64,000 nt of DNA from contig CALSLP010000002.1 in NCBI GenBank assembly GCA_943787225.1, positions 586,648 to 650,647 on the forward strand. Reading direction: 5' to 3'. Within the stretch, counting starts at the first letter, position 1. Each line of letters opens with the position of its first letter. The translations under genes and the position numbers were made by a program. This document shows, in pieces, positions 28,175 to 38,634 of the stretch. The notes under the pieces were generated by a model. That model did no database searches. It was not told the origin of the DNA and was given only the letters and a program-made list of their open reading frames with translations. Origin of the DNA: an uncultured Alphaproteobacteria bacterium (GTDB lineage Bacteria; Pseudomonadota; Alphaproteobacteria; MPNO01; UBA2964).

Positions 28175-30022
28175 ATGAACAAATCACTCATCGCGATATG
28201 TGCTGCCAGCCTTTTAATTCAGGTCGTTTCTGCTGTCGGCGTTAGCGCCCAGAACCTGACACCACGTCACGCCATGACACTCGGCGACAAGCCAAAATAT
28301 GGCCCCGACTTTAAGCATCTGGATTATGTGAATCCCAACGCACCGAAAGGCGGCGAGGTTCACCTTTATTCAATTGGCGGTTTCGACAGCTTCAACCCCT
28401 ATATCATCAAAGGGGACCCTGCCACCGGATCGAACCTGATATTTGAAACATTGATGAGTTCGCCAGCAGATGACAGCCTAAGCGAATATGGCCTTATCGC
28501 AGAATCGGTCGAAGTTCCGGACGACCTTTCCTACGTCATCTATAATTTGCGCAAAGAGGCGAGATTCCATGATGGGTCGCCGATAACCGCAGATGATGTC
28601 GTCTTCAGCTTCACGTCACTCAAAACCAAAGGCCAGCCGTTCTACCGCTATTATTATGCAAATGTCTCGAAAGCCGAGAAACTCAACCCTCACCGGGTCA
28701 AATTTAGCTTTTCCGGCCCGCCAAACCGCGAGCTACCACAAATTGTCGGGCAACTGCCGGTTTTATCCAAGGCCTGGTGGAGCAAAAACGACTTTTCTAA
28801 AACCACCCTAAAGCCACCGCTTGGCAGCGGGCCCTATAAGGTCAAATCTTTCGAGCCAGGCCGCTTCATTATCTATGAGCGAGTCAAAAATTACTGGGGA
28901 CAAAACATCCCGCTGCGCGTCGGCCAGTACAATTTCGATATCGTGCGGTATGACTACTATCGCGATCAGGCTGTCGCCCTCGAAGCTTTCAAAGCCGGGC
29001 TGTACGATTTCCGGTTTGAGGGATCATCGAAAGACTGGGCCACCGGTTATAACTTTCCTGCCCGCAAACGCGGCGATGTAAAAACCGCGCTCCTCGAGCA
29101 CTCTCGACCTGTCGGGATGCAAGCGTTCGCCTTTAATACAAGGCGCCCACAGTTCAAGAACAAGCTTGTCCGGCAAGCACTATCCTATGCCTTTGATTTC
29201 GAATGGTCCAACCGGCAACTCTTCTACGGCCAGTACAGCCGTACCACGAGCTATTTTGAAAACTCTGACCTCGCCGCGACGTCGCTGCCCACCACTGAAG
29301 AACTCAAAATACTTGAGCCACTGCGGGGCAAAATACCCGACGAAGTGTTTAAGGAGGTCTACAAACCGGCACAGACAGATGGCTCAGGCAACAACCGCCG
29401 CAATCTACGCAAAGCCGCCCGCTTGCTCAAACAAGCAGGCTGGAAGATCAGCAACAATCAGCTCATCGATCCAACAACCGGCAAACCGATGGAGATAGAA
29501 TTTCTTCTCGTGAGCCCGGCCTTTGAACGCGTGGTGTCGCCCTTCATTCGCAATCTTAAACGACTTGGCATTAAAGGCAGAATTCGCACAGTTGACCCAG
29601 CACAATATCAAAACAGGGTCCGTGATTTCGATTATGACGCCATCGTATCAACCTTTGCGCAATCACTGTCGCCCGGCAACGAACAAAGAAACTACTGGAA
29701 CAGTAAGGCCGCGACACGCGCCGGCAGCCGCAACCTGATTGGCATCCAGGACCCCGCCATCGATGCGTTGGTTGAGAAGATCGTTGCCGCCAAGGATCGT
29801 AAGTCACTTGTCGTCGCGTCACGGGCCCTGGACCGCGTCCTGCAGTGGAATCATTTTGTCGTACCACAGTGGCATATCCGGGCGGATCGTATCGCCTGGT
29901 GGGACAAGTTTGGCCAGCCAGCCAAACGCCCGAGTTTCGGTATCGGATTTTTCTCGTGGTGGGTCGATGTCAAGAAAGCAGCGGCGGTCCAGCCCAAACG
30001 CCAAAAGTCTGGGCCTAAATGA
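28175..30022 (+). CDS. yejA: ABC transporter substrate-binding protein, YejA-like (copy 1)
   Basis: Periplasmic binding protein of the SBP_bac_5 family, which captures oligopeptides for the Yej importer. 615 residues, with a signal peptide at about 1-25 ending near VSAQN. Characteristic blocks are KHLDYVNPNAPKGG, FDSFNPYIIKG and GVFHDG-type segments such as ARFHDGSPITADDVVFSF. It ends in a basic tail (PKRQKSGPK). Its stop overlaps the start of the second copy. A GAGGGAAA ribosome-binding site precedes the ATG. Confidence 0.93.
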   Translation: MNKSLIAICAASLLIQVVSAVGVSAQNLTPRHAMTLGDKPKYGPDFKHLDYVNPNAPKGGEVHLYSIGGFDSFNPYIIKGDPATGSNLIFETLMSSPADDSLSEYGLIAESVEVPDDLSYVIYNLRKEARFHDGSPITADDVVFSFTSLKTKGQPFYRYYYANVSKAEKLNPHRVKFSFSGPPNRELPQIVGQLPVLSKAWWSKNDFSKTTLKPPLGSGPYKVKSFEPGRFIIYERVKNYWGQNIPLRVGQYNFDIVRYDYYRDQAVALEAFKAGLYDFRFEGSSKDWATGYNFPARKRGDVKTALLEHSRPVGMQAFAFNTRRPQFKNKLVRQALSYAFDFEWSNRQLFYGQYSRTTSYFENSDLAATSLPTTEELKILEPLRGKIPDEVFKEVYKPAQTDGSGNNRRNLRKAARLLKQAGWKISNNQLIDPTTGKPMEIEFLLVSPAFERVVSPFIRNLKRLGIKGRIRTVDPAQYQNRVRDFDYDAIVSTFAQSLSPGNEQRNYWNSKAATRAGSRNLIGIQDPAIDALVEKIVAAKDRKSLVVASRALDRVLQWNHFVVPQWHIRADRIAWWDKFGQPAKRPSFGIGFFSWWVDVKKAAAVQPKRQKSGPK

Positions 30023-31854
30023 TCCGTCTTCTTTTAACAGCCATTGCATTTACAGCGGCTCTCGCAACCGCTGCGCAGGCCAATGATCCTTCGAAAAGTC
30101 ACGGGCTCTCGGCTTTTGGCGATCTTAAATATGGCAGCGCCTTTAAGCATTTTGATTACGTCAATCCCGACGCCCCCAAAGGTGGGACAATACGCCTGGC
30201 GGGCATCGATTCATTCGACAGTCTTAACCCCTATATCCTGAAGGGTGTGCCGGTCGCTGGCATAGGGTTGATTCATGCGACGCTTATGGAGCGCGCCACT
30301 GACGAACCTGATGCCCTCTATGGCCTTGTCGCCGAAACTGTTTCACTTGCCCCTGACAAAAGCGCGATCACCTTTGATTTGCGCCCAACCGCCAAATTTA
30401 GTGATGGCTCTCCGATTACCGCTGCCGATGTTGTGTTTACGTTCCAGACATTGGTCAAAAAGGGACACCCGCAATATCGCTTCATATTTGCAGGCGTCGC
30501 AAACGTCAAAGCGCTTGGCAAGCATCGCGTCAAATTTACGTTCAAGACAGCAAATAATCGCGATCTACCGCTCCAAATCGCCGGTTTGCCGGTTCTTTCC
30601 AAAAGCTATTACGACAAAGTGCCGTTCGACCAGACAACGATGACCGCGCCACCCGGCGCCGGGCCCTATCGTGTTGTAGAAGTCGACCCGGGAAGGTCCG
30701 TCCTTTACCAACGCGTCAAAAATTATTGGGCGGCGCAACTTCCCGTTATGCGGGGTCGATATAACTTCGACATGGTTCGCTTCGATTACTTCAGAGACCG
30801 GGACATCGCTTTTCAGGCGTTCTTCTCAAAATCATATGATTTTCGGGAAGAGTTCACGTCGCGCAGCTGGGCCACCCAGTATGAGGACAAGCTACCGATT
30901 AAAGATAGCCGTATCGTCCGGGCGACACTCCCCGATGCGACACCGTCAGGTGTCCAGGCATTCTTTTTCAATATGCGGCGCGACAAGTTTAAGGATCGTC
31001 AGGTACGGGCAGCGCTCGACCTTGCCTTCGACTTTGAGTGGACCAACAAGACGTTGTTCTATGGTCTCTATGACCGGACCAATAGCATGTTCGCCAATAG
31101 TGCCTTGGCAGCAGAGAAACCTCCTACCACAGATGAGATCAAGCTGCTCGAACCGCTCCGCGACAAGGTTCCACCGGAAGTGTTTTCAAAGGTCTACCAA
31201 TCACCAAAAACCGATGGTTCCGGTCGCAACCGATCAAACTTACGCAAAGCGACCCGTTTGTTGCGTAAAGCCGGCTGGAAAATCGTTAACAACCAACTCG
31301 TCGATACATCAGGCAAGCCGCTCACCATCGAATTCCTGCTATTTGAAAGCTCCTTCCAACGGATCATCAGCCCCTATGTTCGTAATTTAAAACGTCTCGG
31401 CATCGATGCCAGAATTCGAATTGTTGATGTCGCAAACTTCCAGCATCGCATGCAGCAATATGATTTTGACGTGGTGGTTCAGCGCTATGTCCAGACCAAC
31501 ACCCCCGGCATCGAGCAAAAGACTTACTTCAGTTCAAAGATGGCGGATGTGCCCGGATCAAGAAATCTCGCTGGGATCAAAAACCCGGCAATCGATTATC
31601 TGATCGATAAGGTTATAGAAGCGAAATCCCGCAAAAATCTTGTTACCGCGGTGCACGCTCTTGACCGAGTCTTAATGTGGAACCGGTATATGGTTCCACA
31701 ATGGTATAAGGGCGTCCATAACATCGCCTATTGGAACAAGTTTGATCGTCCCAGCGTCAAACCGAAATTTGATCTTGGGATGCTGGATACCTGGTGGTAT
31801 AGCGCCAAAAAGGCCGCCATGATTGAAGCAGGCAAAGCGCCACCGAAACCATAA
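30019..31854 (+). CDS. ABC transporter substrate-binding protein, YejA-like (copy 2)
   Basis: Paralogue of the previous gene, 611 residues, with a signal peptide at about 1-21 (ALATAAQA). Shared blocks include KHFDYVNPDAPKGG, FDSLNPYILKG and DRTNSMFANSALAAEKPPT. The two copies are alike along their whole length but clearly diverged, so this is an old duplication, probably with a different peptide preference. The ATG at 30019 overlaps the upstream stop (ATGA). yejB follows 17 bases later. Confidence 0.92.
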   Translation: MIRLLLTAIAFTAALATAAQANDPSKSHGLSAFGDLKYGSAFKHFDYVNPDAPKGGTIRLAGIDSFDSLNPYILKGVPVAGIGLIHATLMERATDEPDALYGLVAETVSLAPDKSAITFDLRPTAKFSDGSPITAADVVFTFQTLVKKGHPQYRFIFAGVANVKALGKHRVKFTFKTANNRDLPLQIAGLPVLSKSYYDKVPFDQTTMTAPPGAGPYRVVEVDPGRSVLYQRVKNYWAAQLPVMRGRYNFDMVRFDYFRDRDIAFQAFFSKSYDFREEFTSRSWATQYEDKLPIKDSRIVRATLPDATPSGVQAFFFNMRRDKFKDRQVRAALDLAFDFEWTNKTLFYGLYDRTNSMFANSALAAEKPPTTDEIKLLEPLRDKVPPEVFSKVYQSPKTDGSGRNRSNLRKATRLLRKAGWKIVNNQLVDTSGKPLTIEFLLFESSFQRIISPYVRNLKRLGIDARIRIVDVANFQHRMQQYDFDVVVQRYVQTNTPGIEQKTYFSSKMADVPGSRNLAGIKNPAIDYLIDKVIEAKSRKNLVTAVHALDRVLMWNRYMVPQWYKGVHNIAYWNKFDRPSVKPKFDLGMLDTWWYSAKKAAMIEAGKAPPKP

Positions 31855-31871
31855 AGACAGAACAAAAATAG

Positions 31872-32996
31872 ATGCTCGCCTATATTGTCCGCCGCCTCCT
31901 GCTGATTATTCCGACGCTGATCGGAATCATGGTGATCAATTTTACCATCATTCAGTTTGCCCCAGGCGGCCCGATTGAGCAGATCATCGCCCAATTGACC
32001 GGCAACGATGTCGGTGCAACGGCGCGAATTGGCGGCACGGGTGGCACCGAAGCTGGGTCAACGGCGACCGCTTCCCAACAGGCATCCTCCGGGGCGGCAG
32101 GCGCTGCCAACAATGCCTATCGCGGCGCACAGGGGCTCGATCCTGCATTTATAATGCAACTTGAAAAACAATTCGGCTTCGACAAACCGCTTCATGAGCG
32201 CTTCTTGTTGATGATGGGGAAATATATTCAATTTGATTTCGGGGACAGCTATTTCCGGGACCAAAAAGTTATCGATCTGGTTTTGGACAAATTGCCCGTT
32301 TCAATTTCGCTCGGTATTTGGACAACGCTCCTCGTCTATTTTATCTCCATCCCGCTTGGTATTCGCAAGGCCGTCAAGGATGGCAGCTCCTTCGATATTT
32401 GGACCAGCGCCGTCATCATCATCGGCAATGCCATTCCCGGATTCTTATTCGCCGTCATGCTGGTCGTGGTATTTGCGGGTGGCAGCTATTTTGACTGGTT
32501 CCCCCTGCGCGGCCTGGTTTCAGAGAACTGGGATCAGCTCAGCTGGCCGATGCAGATCCTCGATTATCTGTGGCATATGGTTCTGCCGATTACCGCGCTC
32601 GTCATTGGTGGCTTTGCCGCCCTGACCTTTCTCACCAAGAACTCCTTTCTCGATCAGATAAATCAGCAATATGTTCTGACGGCAAAAGCCAAGGGCCTAA
32701 CGGAACACCGGGTGCTCTATGGTCATGTCTTCCGCAACGCGATGCTGATCGTCATTGCCGGTTTCCCAGGTGCCTTTGTCGGCATCCTGTTTACCGGCGC
32801 CCTGCTCATCGAAATTATTTTTTCTCTTGATGGTCTTGGGCTTCTCGGATTCGAGGCGGTCATCAAGCGCGATTACCCGATTATGTTCGCCTCTCTGTTT
32901 TTCTTCACCCTTCTTGGGCTGGTGATGAAATTGATCGGTGATTTGACCTATACACTGATCGACCCGCGGATTGATTTTGAGGCACGCGATGTCTGA
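31872..32996 (+). CDS. yejB: Oligopeptide ABC transporter permease YejB
   Basis: Inner-membrane permease of the DppB/YejB type, 374 residues, six membrane segments. A Gly/Ala/Ser/Thr-rich low-complexity loop (about residues 45-85) follows the first membrane helix, then AQGLDPAFIMQLEKQFGFDKP. The EAA-type coupling loop lies in VLTAKAKGLTEHRVLYGHVFRNA. It overlaps yejE by 8 bases. Confidence 0.95.
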   Translation: MLAYIVRRLLLIIPTLIGIMVINFTIIQFAPGGPIEQIIAQLTGNDVGATARIGGTGGTEAGSTATASQQASSGAAGAANNAYRGAQGLDPAFIMQLEKQFGFDKPLHERFLLMMGKYIQFDFGDSYFRDQKVIDLVLDKLPVSISLGIWTTLLVYFISIPLGIRKAVKDGSSFDIWTSAVIIIGNAIPGFLFAVMLVVVFAGGSYFDWFPLRGLVSENWDQLSWPMQILDYLWHMVLPITALVIGGFAALTFLTKNSFLDQINQQYVLTAKAKGLTEHRVLYGHVFRNAMLIVIAGFPGAFVGILFTGALLIEIIFSLDGLGLLGFEAVIKRDYPIMFASLFFFTLLGLVMKLIGDLTYTLIDPRIDFEARDV

Positions 32997-34062
32997 AACT
33001 ATCAGTCGCCATACCCAAGCGACATTTATGGGCATGAAGATAACACCGCTCACCGTACGGCGGATCGCCAGCTTCAAGGCCAACAGACGGGGCTATCGGT
33101 CATTTTGGATATTTTTGGTGTTGTTTGTGTTCAGCCTGTTTGCCGAACTGATTGCCAACGACAAACCACTGCTCGTTGAGTATCAGGGGAGTTATTATTT
33201 CCCTGTCCTGAAAATTTATCCCGAGACAGCCTTTGGTGGTGATTTTCAGACCGAGGCGGAATATCGCGAGAAAGATGTTCAGGACCTCATTACCGAAAAA
33301 GGTGGCAAGATTTACTGGGCCCCTATTCGTTTCAGCTACGGCACGGTCAATCTGAACCTCAACAAACCCGCGCCATCACCTCCATCTCTAGAAAACTTGT
33401 TAGGGACCGATGATCAGGCCAGAGATGTATTCGCCCGTGTAATTTACGGTTTCCGAATATCGGTTCTTTTCGGTCTGATCCTGACGATCATTTCGTCAAT
33501 CGTTGGCGTCGCTGCCGGCGCCATACAAGGCTATTTTGGCGGTTGGACCGACCTGCTCTTCCAGCGCTTCATCGAGATTTGGTCTGGACTGCCAAGGCTT
33601 TTCCTGCTGATCATTCTGGCCAGTGTGTTTCAACCCAGCTTCTGGATGTTGCTTGGCTTGTTACTGCTCTTCGAATGGATGGCGCTGGAAGGCGTTGTCC
33701 GCGCCGAATTTCTGCGGGCCCGAAACTTCGATTATGTGCGGGCGGCTCGTTCACTCGGCGTAGGCAATGCAACGATCATCCGGCGTCATGTCCTGCCCAA
33801 CGCCATGACCGCCGCGCTGACCTTTCTGCCGTTCGTGCTGATTGGCTCGATCACCGCCCTGACATCGCTTGATTTCCTTGGATTTGGATTACCACCGGGA
33901 TCACCATCCCTTGGTGAATTGCTGGCTCAGGGCAAAGCCAATTTGCAGGCGCCCTGGCTTGGACTCACCGCCTTTTTAGTTCTTGCTGGAATGCTGAGCC
34001 TGCTGGTGTTTGTCGGCGAAGCCATCCGCGATGCCTTTGATCCACGAAAGACCATGCAGTGA
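32989..34062 (+). CDS. yejE: Oligopeptide ABC transporter permease YejE
   Basis: Second permease subunit, DppC/YejE type. I chose the ATG at 32989 (MSETISRH); the upstream TTG at 32971 would lie further into yejB. The 357-residue protein has a first membrane segment at about 35-55, a periplasmic domain with YQGSYYFPVLKIYPETAFGG typical of YejE, then the permease core and the coupling loop DYVRAARSLGVGNATIIRRH. Its stop overlaps the yejF start. Confidence 0.95.
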   Translation: MSETISRHTQATFMGMKITPLTVRRIASFKANRRGYRSFWIFLVLFVFSLFAELIANDKPLLVEYQGSYYFPVLKIYPETAFGGDFQTEAEYREKDVQDLITEKGGKIYWAPIRFSYGTVNLNLNKPAPSPPSLENLLGTDDQARDVFARVIYGFRISVLFGLILTIISSIVGVAAGAIQGYFGGWTDLLFQRFIEIWSGLPRLFLLIILASVFQPSFWMLLGLLLLFEWMALEGVVRAEFLRARNFDYVRAARSLGVGNATIIRRHVLPNAMTAALTFLPFVLIGSITALTSLDFLGFGLPPGSPSLGELLAQGKANLQAPWLGLTAFLVLAGMLSLLVFVGEAIRDAFDPRKTMQ

Positions 34063-35708
34063 TGGCAGAGACACCTAACACAGCATCCCCTCTTCTGGAG
34101 ATCAGCAACCTTTCAATCTCATTCGGGATCGATGATCGCGAAGTAAAAGCCGTACGAGGCGTAAGTTTCGATATTGGCAAAGGCGAAACTGTCGCGCTGG
34201 TTGGGGAAAGCGGCTCCGGGAAATCTGTGACGGCCCTCTCCACTATTCAGCTCCTACCCTATCCGATGGCGCATCACCCCTCTGGCAGCATCCGGTTCAA
34301 CGGCGAAGAGCTCGTGGGTGCCAATGAAGACACACTGCGCCGGATTCGCGGCAATCGTATCGGCATGATCTTTCAGGAGCCGATGACATCACTCAATCCA
34401 CTCCATAATTTGGAAAAGCAGATTGGTGAAGTTCTGTTCCTCCACAAAAAGCTTGATCGTGTCGCCGCACGGGCACGCGTTCTCGACTTACTGAAGCAGG
34501 TTGGTTTGCGCGATGCCGAAAGCCGACTTCAGGCATATCCACATCAACTATCAGGCGGCCAACGGCAACGGGTGATGATCGCCATGGCCCTCGCAAACGA
34601 CCCCGATCTTTTGATCGCCGATGAGCCAACTACGGCTTTGGATGTAACGATCCAGGCTCAAATTCTGGCCCTGTTGAAAGAGTTGCAGCAGAAACGTGGT
34701 ATGTCGATGTTGCTCATTACCCATGACCTTGGAATTGTACGGAAGGTTGCTGATCGGGTTTGCGTCATGACCGATGGCAAAATCGTCGAGCAAGGCGACA
34801 CGGCAGAAATTTTTAACAATCCACAGCATGACTATACGCAACATTTGCTAGCCGCCGAACCAAAGGGAAAACCCGCAACCGCGGCGGCCGATGCTCCGGT
34901 CGTTGTTGAGGCAAAAAATCTAAAAATCTGGTTTCCGATCAAGCGCGGTGTCCTGCGCAAAGTCGTTGGGCACATCAAAGCGGTCGATGGTGTTTCTGTT
35001 GAAGTCCGCGAAGGTCATACCGTGGGCGTCGTTGGCGAAAGCGGCTCGGGCAAAACCACCCTCGCGATGGGCCTGCTGCGCCTGGAACGCAGTGAAGGGC
35101 AGATAAGTTTCCTTGGTCAGAGTATTCAGGGGAAATCCTGGAAAGAACTGCGACCGTTGCGGAGCGAAATGCAAATTGTGTTTCAAGACCCGTATGGCTC
35201 GCTGAGCCCGCGCATGTCGGTCGGTCAGATCATCGAAGAAGGTATGTTGATCCACATGCCCAAGCTGACCTTTGACGAAAGACGGCAGCTGATAGCAGAG
35301 ACACTGGTAGAGGTTGGTCTCGACCCGGAAACCCAGGATCGTTATCCGCATGAATTTTCAGGCGGCCAAAGGCAACGTATCTCAATTGCTCGCGCCATGG
35401 TCCTGAGACCCAGATTGGTCGTTCTGGACGAACCGACGTCAGCCCTCGATATGTCCGTTCAGGCTCAGATCGTCGATCTTTTGCGCGACCTGCAACAAAA
35501 ACACAAACTCGCCTATCTGTTTATCAGCCACGATTTAAAAGTCGTCCGGGCGTTGGCCGATGACGTTCTTGTCATGCGCAATGGCAAGGTTGTTGAACAA
35601 GGATCAGCGGCAAAGATATTTGATGACCCGGTCGAAGATTATACCAAAGCACTTCTAAAGGCGGCCTTCGATATTGAGGCGGTTGACGGAGATGCGGTCT
35701 CAACCTAA
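34059..35708 (+). CDS. yejF: Oligopeptide ABC transporter ATPase YejF (two ATPase domains)
   Basis: A 549-residue fusion of two ABC ATPase domains powering the Yej importer. Domain 1 has Walker [10 protein letters not shown] and signature LSGGQRQRV; domain 2 has GESGSGKTT and FSGGQRQRI. Both Walker B motifs end DEPT. The start is GTG 34059 or ATG 34062, overlapping the yejE stop. The end overlaps the convergent marR gene by 9 bases. Confidence 0.95.
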   Translation: MMAETPNTASPLLEISNLSISFGIDDREVKAVRGVSFDIGKGETVALVGESGSGKSVTALSTIQLLPYPMAHHPSGSIRFNGEELVGANEDTLRRIRGNRIGMIFQEPMTSLNPLHNLEKQIGEVLFLHKKLDRVAARARVLDLLKQVGLRDAESRLQAYPHQLSGGQRQRVMIAMALANDPDLLIADEPTTALDVTIQAQILALLKELQQKRGMSMLLITHDLGIVRKVADRVCVMTDGKIVEQGDTAEIFNNPQHDYTQHLLAAEPKGKPATAAADAPVVVEAKNLKIWFPIKRGVLRKVVGHIKAVDGVSVEVREGHTVGVVGESGSGKTTLAMGLLRLERSEGQISFLGQSIQGKSWKELRPLRSEMQIVFQDPYGSLSPRMSVGQIIEEGMLIHMPKLTFDERRQLIAETLVEVGLDPETQDRYPHEFSGGQRQRISIARAMVLRPRLVVLDEPTSALDMSVQAQIVDLLRDLQQKHKLAYLFISHDLKVVRALADDVLVMRNGKVVEQGSAAKIFDDPVEDYTKALLKAAFDIEAVDGDAVST

Positions 35709-36050
35709 TTCGGTTTTGCGTTTCGCAGATGCAATTATCTCGGCGAAGTGGTTCAGAAATTCTTCGCCAGCCTCAGTACGGTTAATTAATACACTCCGTC
35801 GATCTCGCGGATCTTTTGTCCGTGCAATGAAGTCGATGCCTGCCAGCCGGTCTAGCGCCCTGGTCACCGCCGGTTTGGAAATGGTGAGACCAGTGGTCAA
35901 CCCGCGAACGGTATGGGGACCATCCATAAGATACACCGTCAGCATGATTGCCATTTGCCGCGCCGACAAATCAGGCTGATCACTTCGTACGCTGTTCGCC
36001 AGCACGTCGAACCAAAATATAAGATGTTGATTTTGCTCGGGGTTTATCAC
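35700..36050 (-). CDS. MarR-family transcriptional regulator
   Basis: A small 116-residue winged-helix protein. Helix-turn-helix residues GLTTGLTISKPAVTRALDRL are followed by the wing with IARTKDPRDRRSVLINRTEAG, the classical MarR pattern. It is shorter than typical MarR (about 140), with a short N-terminal dimerisation part. It is the last gene of the minus-strand block and convergent with yejF. Whether it controls yej or the aminopeptidase operon cannot be told. Confidence 0.88.
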   Translation of the reverse strand: MINPEQNQHLIFWFDVLANSVRSDQPDLSARQMAIMLTVYLMDGPHTVRGLTTGLTISKPAVTRALDRLAGIDFIARTKDPRDRRSVLINRTEAGEEFLNHFAEIIASAKRKTELG

Positions 36051-36070
36051 TGATGGCGCTCTTTGGCGCT

Positions 36071-37468
36071 CTAAGGCCGCTTCTTCTTTGCGAAGCGTTT
36101 CTCGATAACGTTATACAGGGCGCGCATCCCCATCGCCTCACCGCCGATGGGACGGCCCGGACGAGGCACGGCATTCCAGGCCATAATATCAAAATGCACC
36201 CACGGCGTTTTGTCGGAAACAAATTCCTTTAGAAACAGGGCTGCGGTGATGGCGCCGGCGAACCCACCTTCTGAAACATTATTGATATCGGCGACTTCGC
36301 TATTCAGAAGCCGACGATAGGCTGGGAACAATGGTAACCGCCAAACCGGGTCATCGCCTTTCTCTCCGGCTCCGTAAAGATCACTGGCAAGCGACTCATC
36401 ATTACAGAACATTGCTGATATCTGTGTCCCTACGGCAACCCGTGCCGCGCCAGTCAACGTTGCGAAATCAGCAATCAGGGCCGGACTCTCACTATCAGCT
36501 TCCGCCAGTGCATCGCACATTACCAATCTGCCTTCGGCATCGGTATTGCCAATTTCGACAGTAATCCCTTTACGCGTTCGAATGACGTCTGATGGCCTGT
36601 ATGCATTGCTGGAAACATTGTTCTCAACCGCACTAATCATTACTCGCAATCGGACATCGAGCTTGGCATCCATGATCATATGAGCAAGCCCAAGGACATG
36701 CGCTGACCCGCCCATATCCTTTTTCATTCGTAACATACCGGCGGCCCCCTTCAGATTGAGCCCACCAGTATCAAAACACACACCCTTACCCACCAGTGTC
36801 ACTTTTGGCGCATCGCGACGACCCCAAGTGATATCGATAAGACGCGGTGCTTTTTCCGCTGCACGTCCCACGGTGTGAATAGTCGGGTAGTTCTTTTGCA
36901 GCAACGCCTTGCCGGTAATGACGTTGATTTTAGCATTATGCTGTTTGGCGAGTTTTCTTGCCGCAGATGCCAGCTCCGGCGGTCCCATATCTTCCGGAGG
37001 AATATTTATAAGATCACGGACCAAGGTTGTCGCATCCGCCGTCCGTTTGACGGCACCACGATCACAGCTTTTGGGCCAGACCAGTGACGGGATCGCCGCT
37101 GCAACAGGTTTGCTTTTATATTGCGTAAAGCTGTAGCAACCGAGCGCCCAACCCAAAGCTGCTGCTGTCGCACCCGCCTTATCCATCCGCGCGTCGATCT
37201 CGTACTTACCTACCGGTAATTTTGACGGCAAATCGGCATAGGCCCAGAGACCCTGATGATCATCGACACCAACGAGAACTCGCGCCAGCGCCCCGTCTTT
37301 CCCGGCAACCAAACTTATCGTTCCAGCAATAGCTTCAAACCCGGCAGATTTCACCCAACGTTTCATCGTCGCATCCTGGGTTTTGAGCCATGCCGCAAAG
37401 ACGGCGGTCTCAATGGGAATTACGGGGATGGTTTGGCGATCAGCCGAAGCGACAAAACGATAGGTCAT
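36071..37468 (-). CDS. Leucyl aminopeptidase family (M17) protein
   Basis: Cytosolic metallo-aminopeptidase of 465 residues with the M17 signature NTDAEGRL at 308-315 and the metal/Lys block VGKGVCFDTGG at 227-237. The N-terminal domain is shorter than in PepA, resembling the PepB-like group of alphaproteobacteria. Its position next to a peptide importer fits use of imported peptides. Its ATG overlaps the hydroxyacid dehydrogenase stop (ATGA). Confidence 0.93.
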   Translation of the reverse strand: MTYRFVASADRQTIPVIPIETAVFAAWLKTQDATMKRWVKSAGFEAIAGTISLVAGKDGALARVLVGVDDHQGLWAYADLPSKLPVGKYEIDARMDKAGATAAALGWALGCYSFTQYKSKPVAAAIPSLVWPKSCDRGAVKRTADATTLVRDLINIPPEDMGPPELASAARKLAKQHNAKINVITGKALLQKNYPTIHTVGRAAEKAPRLIDITWGRRDAPKVTLVGKGVCFDTGGLNLKGAAGMLRMKKDMGGSAHVLGLAHMIMDAKLDVRLRVMISAVENNVSSNAYRPSDVIRTRKGITVEIGNTDAEGRLVMCDALAEADSESPALIADFATLTGAARVAVGTQISAMFCNDESLASDLYGAGEKGDDPVWRLPLFPAYRRLLNSEVADINNVSEGGFAGAITAALFLKEFVSDKTPWVHFDIMAWNAVPRPGRPIGGEAMGMRALYNVIEKRFAKKKRP

Positions 37469-38544
37469 GAGGTGGTAACACCGTTTGAAATATTGGACAC
37501 CATCGCCTCCATATCGACAGCCCCATTAACCCGCGACCCAATAGCGATATGCGGGCTCATGACGACGTTCTTATAAGGCAGGAACGGGTCGTCATCATCG
37601 CCGGGTTCCTTGTAATGGACATCCATACCGACACCACCAATCCGGCCGGAATCGAGAGCTGAGAGCAGCGCTTCTTTCTGGATAATATCGGCCCGCGCGA
37701 TGTTGACGATGACAATGCCTGGCTTAGCCCGATCGAGTTGTTCCGCACCGATGAGACCTTTAGTGCCGTCATTCAAGGGCACATGAATGCTCACAAAATC
37801 CGACTGCTCAAACAGCTCGTTCAAGGACACGTAGCGCGCGTTGAACTGTTTTTCCAAATCGGCATCAAGCTGATTCCGTTGGGTGTAGATAACTTCCATA
37901 TCGAAGGCATTCGCCCAGTTGGCGACATAACGACCAACCGAACCAAGACCGACGATCCCCAAGGTCGAGCCAAACATGTTTTTCACGCCCGAAATACGCG
38001 CCCAGTTGGAATTAGCCGTGTGGCGGCGATCATATTCGCGCGCGGGCCACCCTTCTGCCTGCAGCGCTTCGATCGTGAGCAGCTTATTGGTTTCAACAGT
38101 CTTCTTTGCCAAAGCCATCATCAGCGAAAAGGCATGTTCACCAACGGCCACATTTACGGTGCGATGGAATGGCAGCGCCGGGATATTCCGGGCGGCACAG
38201 GCCGCTTCGTCGATATTCCGCATATCGGTTCTGAAATTCTGCACAATTTTAAGATTAGGCGCCAAGGCGAGTTCCTCGGCACCAACGACGAAATCTTCAA
38301 TCACGACGGCGTCTGCTTCCGGCAATGCAGCGCGAAATTCTTCCTGGCTATTGGTCAATACAACGCGCGATGGCGCCACAGCCGGATACTTCTTGCGAAG
38401 TTCTTCACACCATTGCGGAAATTCCGGCATATCAACGGAGTAGTAATCCGCAAAACCGGCGAGACGTTCCGGATCACACTCTGGATCAAGCATGACGCTC
38501 AGTGCACGGATAATATGGTCGTTTTGAATTACGATAGTAGGCAT
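37465..38544 (-). CDS. D-2-hydroxyacid dehydrogenase family protein
   Basis: NAD(P)-dependent enzyme of 359 residues. The dinucleotide fold starts GIVGLGSVGRYVANW (GLGSVG at 199-204). The catalytic Arg lies in NIARADII, the Glu in VHYKEPGDDDDPF, and the His in MSPHIAIGSR. The substrate is unknown; phosphoglycerate, glyoxylate and bulky 2-hydroxyacids are all used in this family. Coupled to the aminopeptidase gene. Confidence 0.88.
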   Translation of the reverse strand: MPTIVIQNDHIIRALSVMLDPECDPERLAGFADYYSVDMPEFPQWCEELRKKYPAVAPSRVVLTNSQEEFRAALPEADAVVIEDFVVGAEELALAPNLKIVQNFRTDMRNIDEAACAARNIPALPFHRTVNVAVGEHAFSLMMALAKKTVETNKLLTIEALQAEGWPAREYDRRHTANSNWARISGVKNMFGSTLGIVGLGSVGRYVANWANAFDMEVIYTQRNQLDADLEKQFNARYVSLNELFEQSDFVSIHVPLNDGTKGLIGAEQLDRAKPGIVIVNIARADIIQKEALLSALDSGRIGGVGMDVHYKEPGDDDDPFLPYKNVVMSPHIAIGSRVNGAVDMEAMVSNISNGVTTS

Positions 38545-38634
38545 CGGCTACGGTCTTTCCGGTTAGGGCTATAGTGAAATTCCAATTTGGCGGCACTGTA
38601 TCGCCACAGCCCCGCCCGAACAACTGGTGGTCGA

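Noticed and set aside
37738..38574. 278-codon open frame on the plus strand
   Set aside because: It is antisense to the clearly coding hydroxyacid dehydrogenase gene and shows no domain-like pattern.
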